Below are positions 1-12,135 of a DNA stretch of 64,000 nt, piece by piece. The stretch's first letter is position 1. Each line of letters begins with the position of its first letter. A model generated the notes under the pieces. It made no database searches, was not told where the DNA came from, and was given only the letters and a program-made list of their open reading frames with translations. The position numbers and the translations under genes were made by a program. The DNA comes from Macrocybe gigantea (Eukaryota > Basidiomycota > Agaricomycetes > Agaricales > Callistosporiaceae): contig SJRY01000136.1 of NCBI GenBank assembly GCA_011319805.1, positions 248,001 to 312,000 of the forward strand, read 5' to 3'.

Positions 1-670
1 GGAAGGCGCGTGCGCGCAGCTTGGGGAAGGTGTCAGTCGTCATGAAGGCCTTGGCGGCACGCTCCCAGGCAGCAAAATCGGATCCGAGCGACGTCGTCGT
101 CGTCACGGGCCGCTGCGCGCGGATGGCGGAGACGATTTTGGAGATGGGGAGGTGTTGGCCTATCACGCCGGTGGACATGACGAGCGTTTCGTGCTGGCTC
201 TGGGCATCGTCGCTTCGCAGAGGGGGCAGGATGGCGTCGGTCTCCTTGACCATCGCCCATGCATCATCGAGGCCCTGTTTACCGGTGACGGCATTGGCGC
301 AGCCGCTGTTCACGACGATCGCACGCGCCCTGCCGCCGTTTTCCTTCAGGACTTGCTCTGAAACGAGGACGGGTGCGGCCTTGAAAGCGTTGCGGGTGAA
401 GCAGGCGGCGGCGGCGGCGGGGTGCGGCGAGGTGGAGAGAATGAGGGCGAGGTCGGGCACGGTGGGGCTCTTTTTGATGCCGGCGTGCACGCCGGTGAGG
501 AGGTAGCCCTTTGGGAAGAGCGAGGATGGGAGTTGAGCATGGTGGTGCGCTTTTGAGGGCCCCGGCTTGATGGTGACGGTGGAGACGGTGGAGGAGAACC
601 GCCTGAACACCCGTGCGACGGGCAACATTTTGGAAGTAGGGACGAGAGGGAGGATGCTCAGACGAGTCAT
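1..670 (-). CDS. ARG7: Ornithine acetyltransferase / glutamate N-acetyltransferase, 5' part
   Basis: Bifunctional ArgJ-family enzyme of the mitochondrial arginine pathway. It transfers acetyl from N-acetylornithine to glutamate and can make N-acetylglutamate. About 223 codons are open without an intron from ATG at 670 to the window edge. Residues 1-30 are Arg/Ser-rich and look like a mitochondrial presequence (VARVFRRFSSTVS). Family blocks follow in order: GVHAGIKK, PDLALILS, CFTRNAFKAAP, VVNSGCANAVTG, STGVIGQ and AFMTTDTFPK. The self-cleaving KGxGM-T site, which in this family lies just downstream, is outside the window, so catalytic integrity cannot be judged. The identity rests on several consecutive blocks and is firm. 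The gene symbol follows yeast and is the least certain part. Confidence 0.93.
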   Translation of the reverse strand, partial: MTRLSILPLVPTSKMLPVARVFRRFSSTVSTVTIKPGPSKAHHHAQLPSSLFPKGYLLTGVHAGIKKSPTVPDLALILSTSPHPAAAAACFTRNAFKAAPVLVSEQVLKENGGRARAIVVNSGCANAVTGKQGLDDAWAMVKETDAILPPLRSDDAQSQHETLVMSTGVIGQHLPISKIVSAIRAQRPVTTTTSLGSDFAAWERAAKAFMTTDTFPKLRARAF

Positions 671-1150
671 TTTTATATTTCATGGCGTAAATGACTCGAA
701 GTACACGATTGTATCCAATTTCCGTTTGAGCAGCTGTGAAAATGCTCAGCCGTCGTTGGCATCATACGAAATCTTTGGAGATTCGCTCTTCCATCGCTCC
801 GTTACTCTGACAGTCGTCTATAAGGGCCGGGCAGAGTGCAGCACACGTTTGCTGCATCGATGGGTAAAGAAAGAGTTTTGATAGTGAAAATTTGATCGCT
901 ACAGTGCCAGCGGCCACGTGATGCCTCTCATCCTGCTGTTCGGACGCGTCTGGTTACTTGTGCTGTTGCTGTCCATGTGATTCTATCATCCTGTCAGTGT
1001 TCTAGTGCACATGCAACACCATGCATCTCTTGACTTTTCACACTTCGAACGTGTGCGTTGGCATCACATTTCAAGCTTCGGATCAGCTTGCTCCCCTACA
1101 ATTCGAATGAGAATGGGAAACCGGGCTGCTGGGCGACTGGGCTACTCGGC

Positions 1151-1158
1151 TTATAAGG
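1151..1158 (+). promoter_or_regulatory. TATA-like box of the sphingomyelinase gene
   Basis: TTATAAGG lies about 45 bp upstream of the ATG at 1201, in an otherwise non-coding stretch of roughly 530 bp between two divergently oriented genes (671-1200). I see nothing else defined in that interval. Confidence 0.4.
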
Positions 1159-1200
1159 CCAAGCTGGCGTCTTGCTAGCAGATCACTTTCTAGGCCAGGC

Positions 1201-3986
1201 ATGCATTTTCAGCAGCGTCTAGCCTTGTCACTCTCGCTCCTCGCCTCTGTCGTGTCAGGTAGTCTCGTCGACGATATCGTCAACGCGATCGAAAACGCCG
1301 TCGACTGCGGTTCCTGCCATGCACTCCTCGTCCCATTGCAGGGCCTCGCTCTCCTCGGCGATTCTACCTTTTCAAACACGTTCATCGCCGTCTGCAAGGC
1401 GTTGAAGGTGCGGCGAGGCTTCTTTTTTGTGAATTGCGTTGCAGGCGCCGTAGCTTATATCCTACGTTTCGTAAGCTCGAAGACGCAGATGTGTGCCAGG
1501 GCGCCGTCGAGCAGCAGGGTCCAATCCTTGCGCACGATTTGCGTTCCATCTCAGCATTCGGACAGACCGCGACCAAGCTCTGCGACGCTATCTTTGGCCT
1601 TTGTCAGCCGCCCACCGTGAACAAGTACACCGTGCCAATCCCTAAACCGGCTCCCGCGAATCCAAAACAATTCGTGTCAACCGGCAAGCCGCCGGTCCAG
1701 GTCGCGCATTTCAGCGACGTGCACATCGACAGAAAGTATACCGTGCGTGCCTCCCTTCGTTCGGTAATAACAATCGAGGACTATATGCGTGTTCCTCATC
1801 CTTCAGCCCGGATCGGACGCGACGTGCAACAAGCCCATCTGCTGCAGAAACTTTCCCGACTCTCCGAGCACAGCAACGACTCCCGCTGGGCCGATGGGCA
1901 TGCACGGATGCGACACTCCAGCGCAGCTGGCTCAGTCGATGCTCAAAGCCATCTCGGCCAACAACGTGTTCTCCATTTTTACCGGCGATGTCGTCGATGG
2001 TGCGATCCAAACGCCCCTGCTTTGATCGATCTCGCAACGCTGATGCGAATGTGTTTTCATTGCAGCCGCTATCTGGCTTTTGAACCAAAAGTGACTGAGC
2101 CCTGGGTCTTCCCCTGGCACGGTGATGCTGATGATCTCCATCTATAGCGATGTAACCGTCGATCTGGAAACGTTCAACAACGAGATGGCCACCATCCTCG
2201 GTGCACCTGTATACCCCGCCGTCGGTGCGTCATTTCATGATCTCATCTTCCCAGCATCTGCCAACGTGCACTTGGACGTATAGGAAATCACGAATCGGCC
2301 CCTGTGAACAGCTTCCCCCGAAACACGACCACAAAGTCGAGCTCACAATGGGTGTTTGACATTGAAAGCGAAGGGTGGGCCGTGAGTTCGCTAACATTGG
2401 CAGAGTGATTTATCATTCTGACGCCCTCTTGATCTGCCCAGAAATGGATCTCGGCTGCTGGTGCGACCCAGGTCGCGCATTTCTCAGGCAGCTACTCGGT
2501 CGTCCCTCCGGGTACGAATCTGAGGTATGAACTGCAGTCCTCGCGCTATTTGGTCGGTGCTGAGTTGTCACAGGATCATCTCAATCAATACTGTGTATTG
2601 GTACAAGGCAAAGTGAGGCCGTCTTGAATGATGAAAGCAGAAAATCATTCTAACCTGAAATGTTTGCTCAGCTTTTGGCTCTACGACAGCGATACATTGC
2701 AGTGCGTGCTGTTGATGCCACATTGAACTTGACAACAGAACTCATCGAGCCATAGGCCAGATCCAAACGGAATCTTGGCCTTCACCGCTCAAGAGCTGCA
2801 AGCGACTGAAGATGCTGGCCAGCGCGCCTGGATCATCGCCCACATGCCACCCGGAAGACAGGACACCCTTGATGATCAGGTTCGCATTTGCTCCCCACAG
2901 TCCAGGTTGCAACCGCCTGAATGCCTCTGCCAGTCAAACTATTTTGATCAAATCGTCCAGCGCTACAAAAACACCGTTGCGGCGCAGTTTTACGGCCATA
3001 GCCACAAGGTGTGCAATGTAGTCTCGGGTTTGCGTTTCGAATCTGTTCATAGATGATGTTCTAGGACGAGTTTGCGCTCTCGTATTCGGATTATGCGCAT
3101 CAGAGTGCGGATACCGCAGTCAGCGTCGCGTGGATCGCACCTTCTTTGACGCCCAGGAGTACGTCTATTTCTTTTCAGCTCTCGACGATTCCAATGTTTA
3201 CCGTGGGATTCTAGATGGAAATTCCATGTTTAAAGTTTACGACGTGGATCCCGATACATACGAGATCATGGACGCCTGTGTGTTCAGAGGTGGATTTTTG
3301 CGTTTTCTTTTTCTCCTAGAGGCATCTCTGAAATGTCGTCCGAACAGCCGACCTGAGCCAGCCATCTTTCCAGTCAAGCCGTGAGCAACATCTCCCATGA
3401 TCACCAATGTCTTTCATGTCTGATCCCAAATATCTCGCAGCTACGTGGGATCTCTACTATAGCGCACGCCAGACATTTGGTCCGCTGGTCGGCGTCAAAG
3501 CAGAGGAGCCGCTGGGCCCCGCGTTCTGGCATAAAGTCACGGAGGCGTTTGCGACAAACGATACGGCGTTTCAGCAGTACAACACGTTCAAGACCGGCGG
3601 ATTCGGTGTCAAAGAGTGCGATGCAGAGTGCAAGCGCGTCACGATATGCGATTTGAGGGCGTTGCGATCGCAGAATAACTGTGTATGCTTCGCTTTCCTC
3701 GGTTCTGCTATCGTCTGGCTTATCGGTTGTTTTACAGGACAATGCAGAGCCTGGACTGAATTTCCGCAAGAGAAATGTGGATGACAACGTTGCCGGCGTC
3801 GTGCATGAGCAGCCGTGTGAAGGGACTGGACTAAGTCATATTTTGTCGAGACTTCCGAACAAACTTGTGAGTACCCTTGACGATTTCTGGTGAAAGCGCG
3901 CTGATTTGGAACCGTTGCAGACGGTTGAAGAGAGGGCAGCGTTGAGGCAACAGATTGAAGAGGCCGTTTCGGGTTTGCAGGATTGA
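1201..3986 (+). CDS. Secreted acid sphingomyelinase-like phosphodiesterase
   Basis: Hydrolyses sphingomyelin or related phosphodiesters outside the cell or in the vacuole. A hydrophobic signal peptide (about residues 1-20, LALSLSLLASVVSG) is followed by a saposin-B-like domain with spaced cysteines (CGSCHALL, ADVCQG, KLCDAIFGLC). A metallophosphatase core follows: HFSDVHID for the first metal site, GDVVDGA, GNHES interrupted by an intron after Gly, and GHSHKDE near 2995-3070. The C-terminal block VYDVDPDTYEIMD is typical of the family. Exons are joined by many short introns; for example the APSLTP block joins the C-terminal block by an intron at 3159-3214. The stop is TGA 3984-3986. I found no frame break. 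The specific substrate is inferred from the saposin plus phosphodiesterase arrangement; a general phosphodiesterase is the alternative. Confidence 0.9.
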
Positions 3987-4439
3987 TTGTAAGAGTCTGT
4001 CGTTAGCAGTCCTCATGGGGATCGACATTGCTTGGCTTTTTTGTTCTGTCGAGTTCTGTGATCCTTGTCAGTAGAAGATAACATGCATGAGTCGGTGTTA
4101 GCACGGGTCCGCGATTTTCACTGACTCTTCTATGGGACCAAAAGAGAAGGCATGTCTAGGCACCCGAGGTTCTTGACGGCGAAAAGTGAAGGTGGGTGGG
4201 AGTGACCATAAAAGTCATGACCCCAGACACCGAGCAAAAACGGACCCAAAGTCTTACAAACCACACACGATTGGAGCGGTGACTCATTCGGCGCCCTCGG
4301 TCCCTGCTTTTTTCAATTAGCGACTGATCCATATATTTGCTAGCAAAGCAGTGAAAAAAAAAATCGAACTAAAGGCGCTTACTGACCCGAGCCCTCGCTT
4401 TTTTTTTTCTTTTCCTTCTCTGGTCTACAGCTGTTTCCC
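3987..4439. other. Intergenic region, nothing recognised
   Basis: About 450 bp between two same-strand genes. It holds the 3' region of the sphingomyelinase gene and the presumed promoter of the ABC transporter. A pyrimidine tract lies immediately before the ATG at 4440. No ORF or structured element stands out. Confidence 0.5.
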
Positions 4440-7400
4440 ATGCCTCCGTACCAGCTAGAAACGTCGATCGGGCTAGCGGTGGGCGCTTGTGGGAGCCTTC
4501 TCGTGTTCTTCTTGACTAGAGAGAAAGAAGGAAAGATCAAGCTGCCTGTCCATGTCGGCGATGGCAATGGCGCCATCCCGGACGAGGTGGCGTCGCATGA
4601 CCCCTTCGATGTCACGACGCTCGAGGACGTCATCGACGGGTACCCTGTCGAGCCGGACGCGTTTTGGGCAAGGGTGCGTCGTCCTACGCTTCTTTTTCCT
4701 GCGTCATTCCTCGAGTTGAAAATATCTTTCCCTTCCTTTTTTTTTTTTTTGGTGTGTTGGATGCAATATAGATGAGATGGCGGAAAGTGTTCATGACGGT
4801 TCTTCTTGCTATCAACACTTGCGTCACCGGCGTCGCGCTTGGCTGGTCCGCAATGAACAGCGGATCGAGGGAAGTCGCCTCGCACGCTATACACGTCGCC
4901 TTCTCCATCTACCTCCTCATCATTTCCTCTCGGTCCATAAACCAAAACGACACCTCGACGCACGAAGAGTCGATCCTGCACCTCACGACACTCTCAACGA
5001 CCGCCACTGCGCTCATGGGCGCCATCACTGTCTTGCCGTCGAACCCGCCACCGGTCGCCGCATCCGTCGACTCGGTGCCTATTCTCCGCGCTCTGTGGCT
5101 GGCAGAGCTGGCGCTCTATGCGCTCGTGTCGGTGACGGCGTTCACGACCGCGGTCGGTCCGCCGCTCCATTATCCGATTGAGAGGATATATACCGAAAAG
5201 ACCGTCTCCGCGGTTACTAACAAAGAGGAAGAAAACGTCAGCGGCGTCATCGGTAACTTTCTGACCGCGTCTTCGTCTGCTTTTTCTTTGGTCATGCTGA
5301 CGGGTGGCTATCATTCGTGTTTCCTAGGCGCGTCTCCTTTGGACGTCTTGCTCTTCTCGTACACGACCAGAGTGGTCTGGCTGGGCAATTTAGCCGCCAG
5401 TCTGGAAATTGGGGACTTGCCCATCGTCCCTGGCTACATGCGCGCGACGTTCAACTACTCCGCCATGAAACGGCCATGCGAGAAATTTGCCTTCGCATCG
5501 GCTCGTGGTCTCCGAAACCAGGATCGGGATGGAACCTCGCATATCGCCTCTTCAGGCTAAATCTATCGCTATTCGTAACGTTATTAGCTCTCGCTGCGAC
5601 CTCGGCCGCTATGTTTTATACCCCTGCTATATTTTTGCGTCTCTTTGTGGCGTATTTAGAGATCGACGGCGCGAGGGATGATAAAGGATGGGGTTGGGTG
5701 TATGTGCTTGGGTTGTTTTTATCTAATGCTGTCACCTATTTGCGTGAGTCCTCAGTCCTTTCGTCTAGGAAGATTGTCTGGACCTCTTCTTTCCAGTCAC
5801 CGGCCAACTTTGGTCCATTTCAACGACGACGATTCAGGTTCGTCTGCGGATCCAACTGAACTCGCTTCTGTACGCGAAAACGCTGGTTCGCAAAGACATC
5901 GCGTCATCGGCGCCGCCATCGCAGTCGACAAACAAGGACGGCGCGGATGGCTCAGAGCACAGCTCCAGCAGCAGTGACGTCGAAAAGAAAAAGGAAGAGG
6001 AGGACTTTTCCAGCAAGGCTCAGATCATGACCCTCATGACTACCGACGTGGATCGCGTCAGCGAGTTCGCATGGCATGTCTTCTCACTGATCGGTGAGCA
6101 CACGACCGCGAGGCTCATCTCCTCTCGGAAATGCTGACTCTTCGTTAAAGATTCGCCTATCGAAATTGTCATCGGCACCATATTGCTCTATCGGCTCTTG
6201 GGTGCGTCAGACAGTTGTCTTTACACCATTATATCTTCCAACACCCTTGAATGAAGGTGTTTCGTGTTTCATTGGACTCGCGGTAACATGCCTTTTCCTT
6301 CCTATGAACCACTACGCAGGAAAGGTTGTCGTCGGTAAGTCCTTGGGTGATTTTACTGTCGGCCTTTGCTGACCTACATTTTCTCTAAGGTGCACAGGAG
6401 AACCTGATGAAAGCTCGTGATGAAAGGGTGGCGCTCATGAACGAGGTACGCTTTCAATTCTCTTTTGTTTTGCGGCTGTTCGCTCATCGATTCTACTCTC
6501 AGATTCTTGGCGCGATTCGCATGTTGAAGGTCTATCTCTTTACCTTTTTTGACGTCCAGTGCTCTTATCCCTTCTATTCTGAAGTTTATGGCCTGGGAAC
6601 GCAAGTTTGAAGACAAGGTCCTCAAAATTCGCAAAAGGAGTTGAAATACCAGAAACTAAATTATCTCATAGAGGTAGCTGTTCCATCTCGATTCTCCATT
6701 ATTGACATCTCTCATTGACATGCATCACGACGTCAGACACTTTGGAACGCTATATGGTAAGCCAGCCAACCATGTCGAGGGCCATCGCCCGTGCTCACGG
6801 CATGATGCTAGGAATGCAACGCCCATCCTCGTCACTCTAGTTTCATTTTGGCATTATGCAATCATCCGGCATCAGATCTTGACTCCTTCAGTGGCTTTCA
6901 CCTCGGTGCGTTTGATTTTTGTATGCCTTCTTTTCGCCCTACTGATGACAATCAACAGATCCTTGGTATGCCTGCTCCACGGCTTGATCGAGTGGCGTTT
7001 TAACAGTCCATTAATAGTGTTTTCGGAAATGAAATTCGCCCTTGGAGCTTTACCCGAAACCTTTTTGAACATCTTGCAGGCAAGTCATTTTGTGATGTTC
7101 GTTAGCGCATTTAGTATCTGAGACCTTTATGCTCAGAGCGCGGTATCTCTGCGACGCATTGAGAAATACCTAAACGGGGCCGAGGTTGCTCCAGTGCCCC
7201 CTCTCGATCAACAATCCAAGACGATAGCGTTCCAGTCGTGCACCGCGACATGGCCACAGGACAGGACGCAAACCAGTGTCGCGCCCTCCGCAGCCTCGAC
7301 ACCCAGGCACAAGTTCATGTTAGTCGACATGACACTCGATTTTCCGAGGGGTGAGTTAACCCTGGTTTGTGGAAAATTAGGGTCCGGAAAGACGCTGCTT

Positions 7401-10400
7401 TTGTCGGGTACGTGGAACCTGGGTGACATGACGCAGGACATGGCTGAGCCTCGCGTCATTTGTAGCACTGCTTGGAGAAGCGGACATACTGGCGGGTCAG
7501 GTTCTGAGCCCTCGCTCGCCGCCTGATGCTATTGCATCCTTCAAGGGACTACGTATAAAGAAGGAAGACTGGATCGTGGACGGGCTTTGTGCCTACGTGC
7601 CACAAGTGAGTGTGCTGGGCCTGTATCCAGATTGTTGAAACTGACGCCCGGGCAAGGCGGCGTGGCTTCGCAATGCGTCCATAAAAGGTCTGCGTCGATT
7701 TTTGAGACGGGAATACTTGGTGTTAAATGATATTTGCCGACTTAGACAATGTCCTGTTCAATCTGCCCTTTGATGAAGAACGCTACCGCAAAACGTTGGA
7801 GGTGAGAACCAGGTCTCTTCCGGCGCTGCCAGAGCTTGCCTGTTGACGGATTTCAGGTATGCGCCCTTGTGAATGACTTGGAGATCCTTGAAGATGGCGA
7901 TGAATCTGAGATTGGTGAACGTGGTGTAAGACGACTTTGGTTCATTGCCATGCCAGCAATCTTTCTGATGAAACACAGGTCAACTTGTCCGGTGGTCAGA
8001 AGGCTCGAGGTGAGCGAATGATACACACAAATTAGTATTTAACTACAATGACGTCAGTTTCCCTTGCTCGGGCCGTCTACTCTCGTGCCTCTGTGCTCCT
8101 TCTGGATGACGTTCTTTCGGCTGGTTAGTAACGAACCAAAAGCCTTTTTCGTTAACAAGCTGAAGCGTTTCGCAGTCGACGCTCACACCGCCTACCATCT
8201 GTACCATGAATGTCTGAAGGGTGAACTCTTGCAAGGGAGGACTGTCATCCTCGTCTCTCACCACGTCCAGCTGTGTGCTCCTGGTGCCCACTACATCGTC
8301 GCGTTGGATAACGGCCGGGTCATTTTTGAGGGTGGACGGGCCGAGTTCCAGAGTTCGGGAATTATAAAAACTCTGTTACAGTCCGCTGACACAGCAGATG
8401 AGAAGGAAGAAGTCGCGGAAGTCCTGGAAGAGAAAGTCTTATCCCCAGAGACGTCTTCGGAGACGAGCACAACAGCGACCTCACAGACACAGATCGTTGA
8501 ACCCAAACGTGAGAAAAAACCGCCCCGAAAGCTCGTGGAAGAAGAGAAGCGCGCCGTTGGCCGTATTGGCCGAGACATATGGCTGACATATATCCGGGCA
8601 TGTGGCAACGGTTGGTACTGGCTGATCTTCTGCTCTGTGCTGATCGTTGCGTCATTGAGCCCGGTGTTGGAAAACAGCTGGTTGAGGTGAGTTCGGACTC
8701 TGTACTCGAGAACGACATGCCTGATCACCTAGCAGACATTGGTCGAGCATCGCACTCAAGGGCGAACAAGGCGACCCTGTTTTCTACATCGGCGTATATG
8801 CGCTCATTACGACCGCTGGTCTGATCATCACCACTCTGAGGTGGTTCGTACTCTACGACGGGTCCATCCATGCGTCCACCGTATTATACAAGCGACTTCT
8901 TGAAACAGTTTTGTTCGCAAATATACGATTCCATGATACTGTCAGCCGTGGTCGCCTCCTCAACAGATTTGGAAAGGACTTTGAAGGCACGCCTGTCTCC
9001 GATGTGAGCCCATATCATCTGCTGATTATCCGGTGTAGGTATCGATAGCTCTCTGTCTGATAACTTCGGAAGAAGCATCATCTATGGTCTGTCTGCATTG
9101 ACGACTTTGATAACGGTCAGTTTCGTCGGTGGATTGCCATTCATCCTCGCTATCATCGTGCTCGGCTCTATATACTTCAACGGTGCGTAAATCGTAGAGC
9201 ACTGAATTACATTGTTCCTGACTCGAACCCACACAGCCGCGAAAGTGAGGATATCACTAGATAGTCCGTGGATTTGCCGAAGCCTAACATGTCTGGATTT
9301 TCTAGATTTATGGTCAGACGTCCCGTGACATGAGACGACTAGGTAAGTTAGACGTTTAAACCCCCTTCTACATTGATGTATCGATGTATCCATTCGCATA
9401 GACTCTGTGACTCGTTCGCCGCTGTACTCTATCTATGGGGAGACGATAGCCGGTGTCACCATCCTTCGCGCTTTTGGTGCGTCCTCCAAGTTTTTACGAG
9501 ACATGCTATGCTGCGTGGACACAGTAGGCGATATCCTTTTGTGGCCTTAGTCTCGTTCTGATAAAGACCCTAGAACTCGAATCCATTCTACTGGATGTGG
9601 GGAGGTACGATGTCATCGTAACACCCTCCAGACCTCCACTCAACTCCAACAGTGAACCGTTGGCTATCCGTCAGGTTTAACCTGCTTTCAAGCGGGGTTG
9701 TCGGAGCCACGGCCTTTGTCTGTCTCATAACGCCCAGCATCAATGCATCGCTGGCAGGTTTCGCGCTTGCTTTCGCTTCCACGATCACGAACGATATGTT
9801 ATTCATGGTTCGGCGGTTTGTGGGTCTTGAACAGTCCATGGTATGTCTGAATCTGCCTTTCAGCCCTTCGTTCCTCGATGAATCAACCATTCCACCCGGT
9901 TAGGTCGCTCTAGAACGTGTCAAAGAATATTCCGAACTGCAAAAGGAACCACCGGAATTCATAGAACCCCGGCCTCCTGCTGCTTGGCCCTCCACTGGAC
10001 ACATTAAATGTGAAGATCTTGTTATCCGATATGCCGTAAGTCTCATGTTGTACCTCTGAGCCAAGTACCTGAAATTCATTTTTTCACAGCCCGACCTGCC
10101 AGATGTCTTGCACGGACTTAACTTCGAAATCCAACCTGGTGAGAAAGTAGGTTCTTGTACATCGGCGTTGTCCTAGTCGATAATAATGGTCGCGATCTAG
10201 GTCGGAATTCTGGGAAGGACTGGTTCAGGGAAGAGCACGTTGGCACTGTCCTTCTTCCGATTCGTAGAACCTGCACAAGGCCAAATTGTTATTGATGGTG
10301 TCGATATCGCCAAGATTGGTCTCACAGACTTACGAAGCAAGTTGACAATCATTCCTCGTACGTCGAGAGTGTACTTCGCTTCACGGGCATTACTCCTTAA

Positions 10401-11316
10401 CTTCAGATAGAGGATCCAACGATATTAAGTGGCAGTCTCCGGTCAACTTTGGATGTTTTCGATGAATACGAAGATGTCGAAATCGTATGTTCAGAGGCCG
10501 AAACGTCTCGACTTTGCACTAAATCCTGCGTAGTTCGAAGCCCTTCGTCGTGTGCACCTGATACCATCCACAGATGCAGAGGAAGAAAGCGAGTCTGTGA
10601 ATGCCAATGTCTTTAGGAATCTGGATTCCATGGTGTCTGAAGGCGGAGAAAACTTTTCCACCGGGTGAGTAAATCCTCTCATGGATGATAAACCTGAAGC
10701 GTGAATGATCCTGGAAGCGAGAAACAACTATTGTGTATGGCGCGCGCTATCCTAAAACGGTCCAAAGTACTTGTTATGGATGAGGTTAGTCTGAACTATT
10801 AATAGTTTCTCATTGTATCTAATTCAAAAATCTAGGCTACAGCAAGGTCAGCAAAGAAGGCCAAATCGATCCTTGACATGTCGCTGAACATGAAATTATA
10901 GTGTTGACTATGCAACCGATGAACTTATTGGGAAAACAATTCGGCAGTAAGTCTGCTTCATCTGGAAAACCCGACTAAAGCTCTAACAATTTCTTCAGAG
11001 AATTTGCCGAGAGTACAATTCTCACCATCGCGCATCGCTTGCGCACGGTGATCGACTATGACAGGGTGAGAACACAAGAGTTTGTCTGCTGCACCCGCTG
11101 ACAGATTTACAAAGGTGATGTTACTCGATCAAGGCCAGATTGTTGAATTCGCTAGGCAAGTTATCAGCTATTGCATCCAGTGACACCTCACCTCACCGTG
11201 GATTTGCGTGTAGGCCGCGTGTGCTCCTCAGGGATCCTTCATCTAAGTTCTATGCACTATGCAAAGCCACGGGAAAGGAAGAATTTGCCATGTTGAAAAA
11301 ATTGGCCGGTCTGTAA
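4440..11316 (+). CDS. ABCC-type (MRP/Ybt1-like) full-length ABC exporter
   Basis: ATP-driven exporter of conjugates, bile-acid-like compounds or xenobiotics, expected in the vacuolar or plasma membrane. An N-terminal multi-helix TMD0 (from residue 1; second exon starts near 4772) precedes two TMD-NBD halves. NBD1 has Walker A GKLGSGKT (about 7365-7390), signature NLSGGQKAR (about 7983) and [11 protein letters not shown], with the Asp that ABCC NBD1 carries instead of the catalytic Glu. A charged linker ([12 protein letters not shown] region, about 8400-8540) follows. NBD2 has GRTGSGKST (about 10215), a divergent signature FSTGEKQ (about 10668-10725) and VMDEATASVD. The end reads KKLAGL, stop 11314-11316. 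There are about two dozen short introns. Two places need one extra base to keep the frame, near 5471-5475 and 6633-6636 (see findings). The family is firm; the substrate is unknown. Confidence 0.93.
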
Positions 11317-12135
11317 CCAAGGAATGCAGTCATATGACGTCTTTACCTCAGGTTGATCTCTGAACACTACTACAATCTTGGCCACATGATAATACATGTT
11401 ATCGCGAATTCAATCGTTGTTTAGACCTCCTTTGTCCCTGGGACGCAGCCCTTCCGCGAAGATCGTCTTGTGCACGTTGCTAGCCACAGCTTATCGACCA
11501 TTCCGGTGTGCGAATCCCAACGCCTAATAACGCCTTGGGGCAGCCCAGGTATTTCAAAAGCTGGCTATTTCGAGGCCAACTATTTACTGCGCAATGGCCA
11601 GCGTAACGTGAAATCACCTCTATAACCGGAGAATATGCGTACACATTGAGGGGCATTCGAAATAATTGCAGGGCTCCCCGTCAGGAGTGCAAAGATTCTG
11701 TCAAACATCACTGTCAATCCTGGTCTAGCCTTTGACAGACTGCCTCCGTCCGTTTGGGCGGAGCGACAAGCGACTGTAGCCATCTGCGGCCGAGTCGCCC
11801 ACATCCAATCCAACGGATCCATCTCGCATTGAATTTAAGTCGTAAAGATTCCTTTTTACGAGTTTCCCACTTCTTCGCGTGGAAGCTCGACGTATGTCTA
11901 CACCCCAGCCGTCCGAGACTGAATACTGAGGCCTTCCACAAGGTTGAGTGTTTATTTTCAATTAATATGCCTCCAGCGTTGTTGCACATAGGTAAGCCGT
12001 CCGTTTGTAGCGATCTAGAAATGTTACTCACGCAAGTTCCAAGCAAGGCGGGCGCACTATGGCTTCGATAACGAAGCCCCATATTCATCGACCTTTGAAC
12101 TGATCCGCTCAAGAACTCGATGGTCACGGCTGAGG
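11317..12135. other. Intergenic region, no gene seen
   Basis: About 820 bp. Open frames here overlap on opposite strands without domain similarity. It may hold the 5' leader, or a short first exon, of the following membrane protein, whose N-terminus is uncertain. Confidence 0.4.

Noticed and set aside
9221..9231. tRNA B-box-like GGGTTCGAGTC on the minus strand inside the ABCC gene
   Set aside because: The flanking bases do not form a T-arm or acceptor stem and no A-box is placed correctly.
4440..11316. ABCC gene as a pseudogene because of two frame breaks
   Set aside because: All catalytic motifs are intact and the same homopolymer-type breaks occur in housekeeping genes nearby, which favours sequence error.
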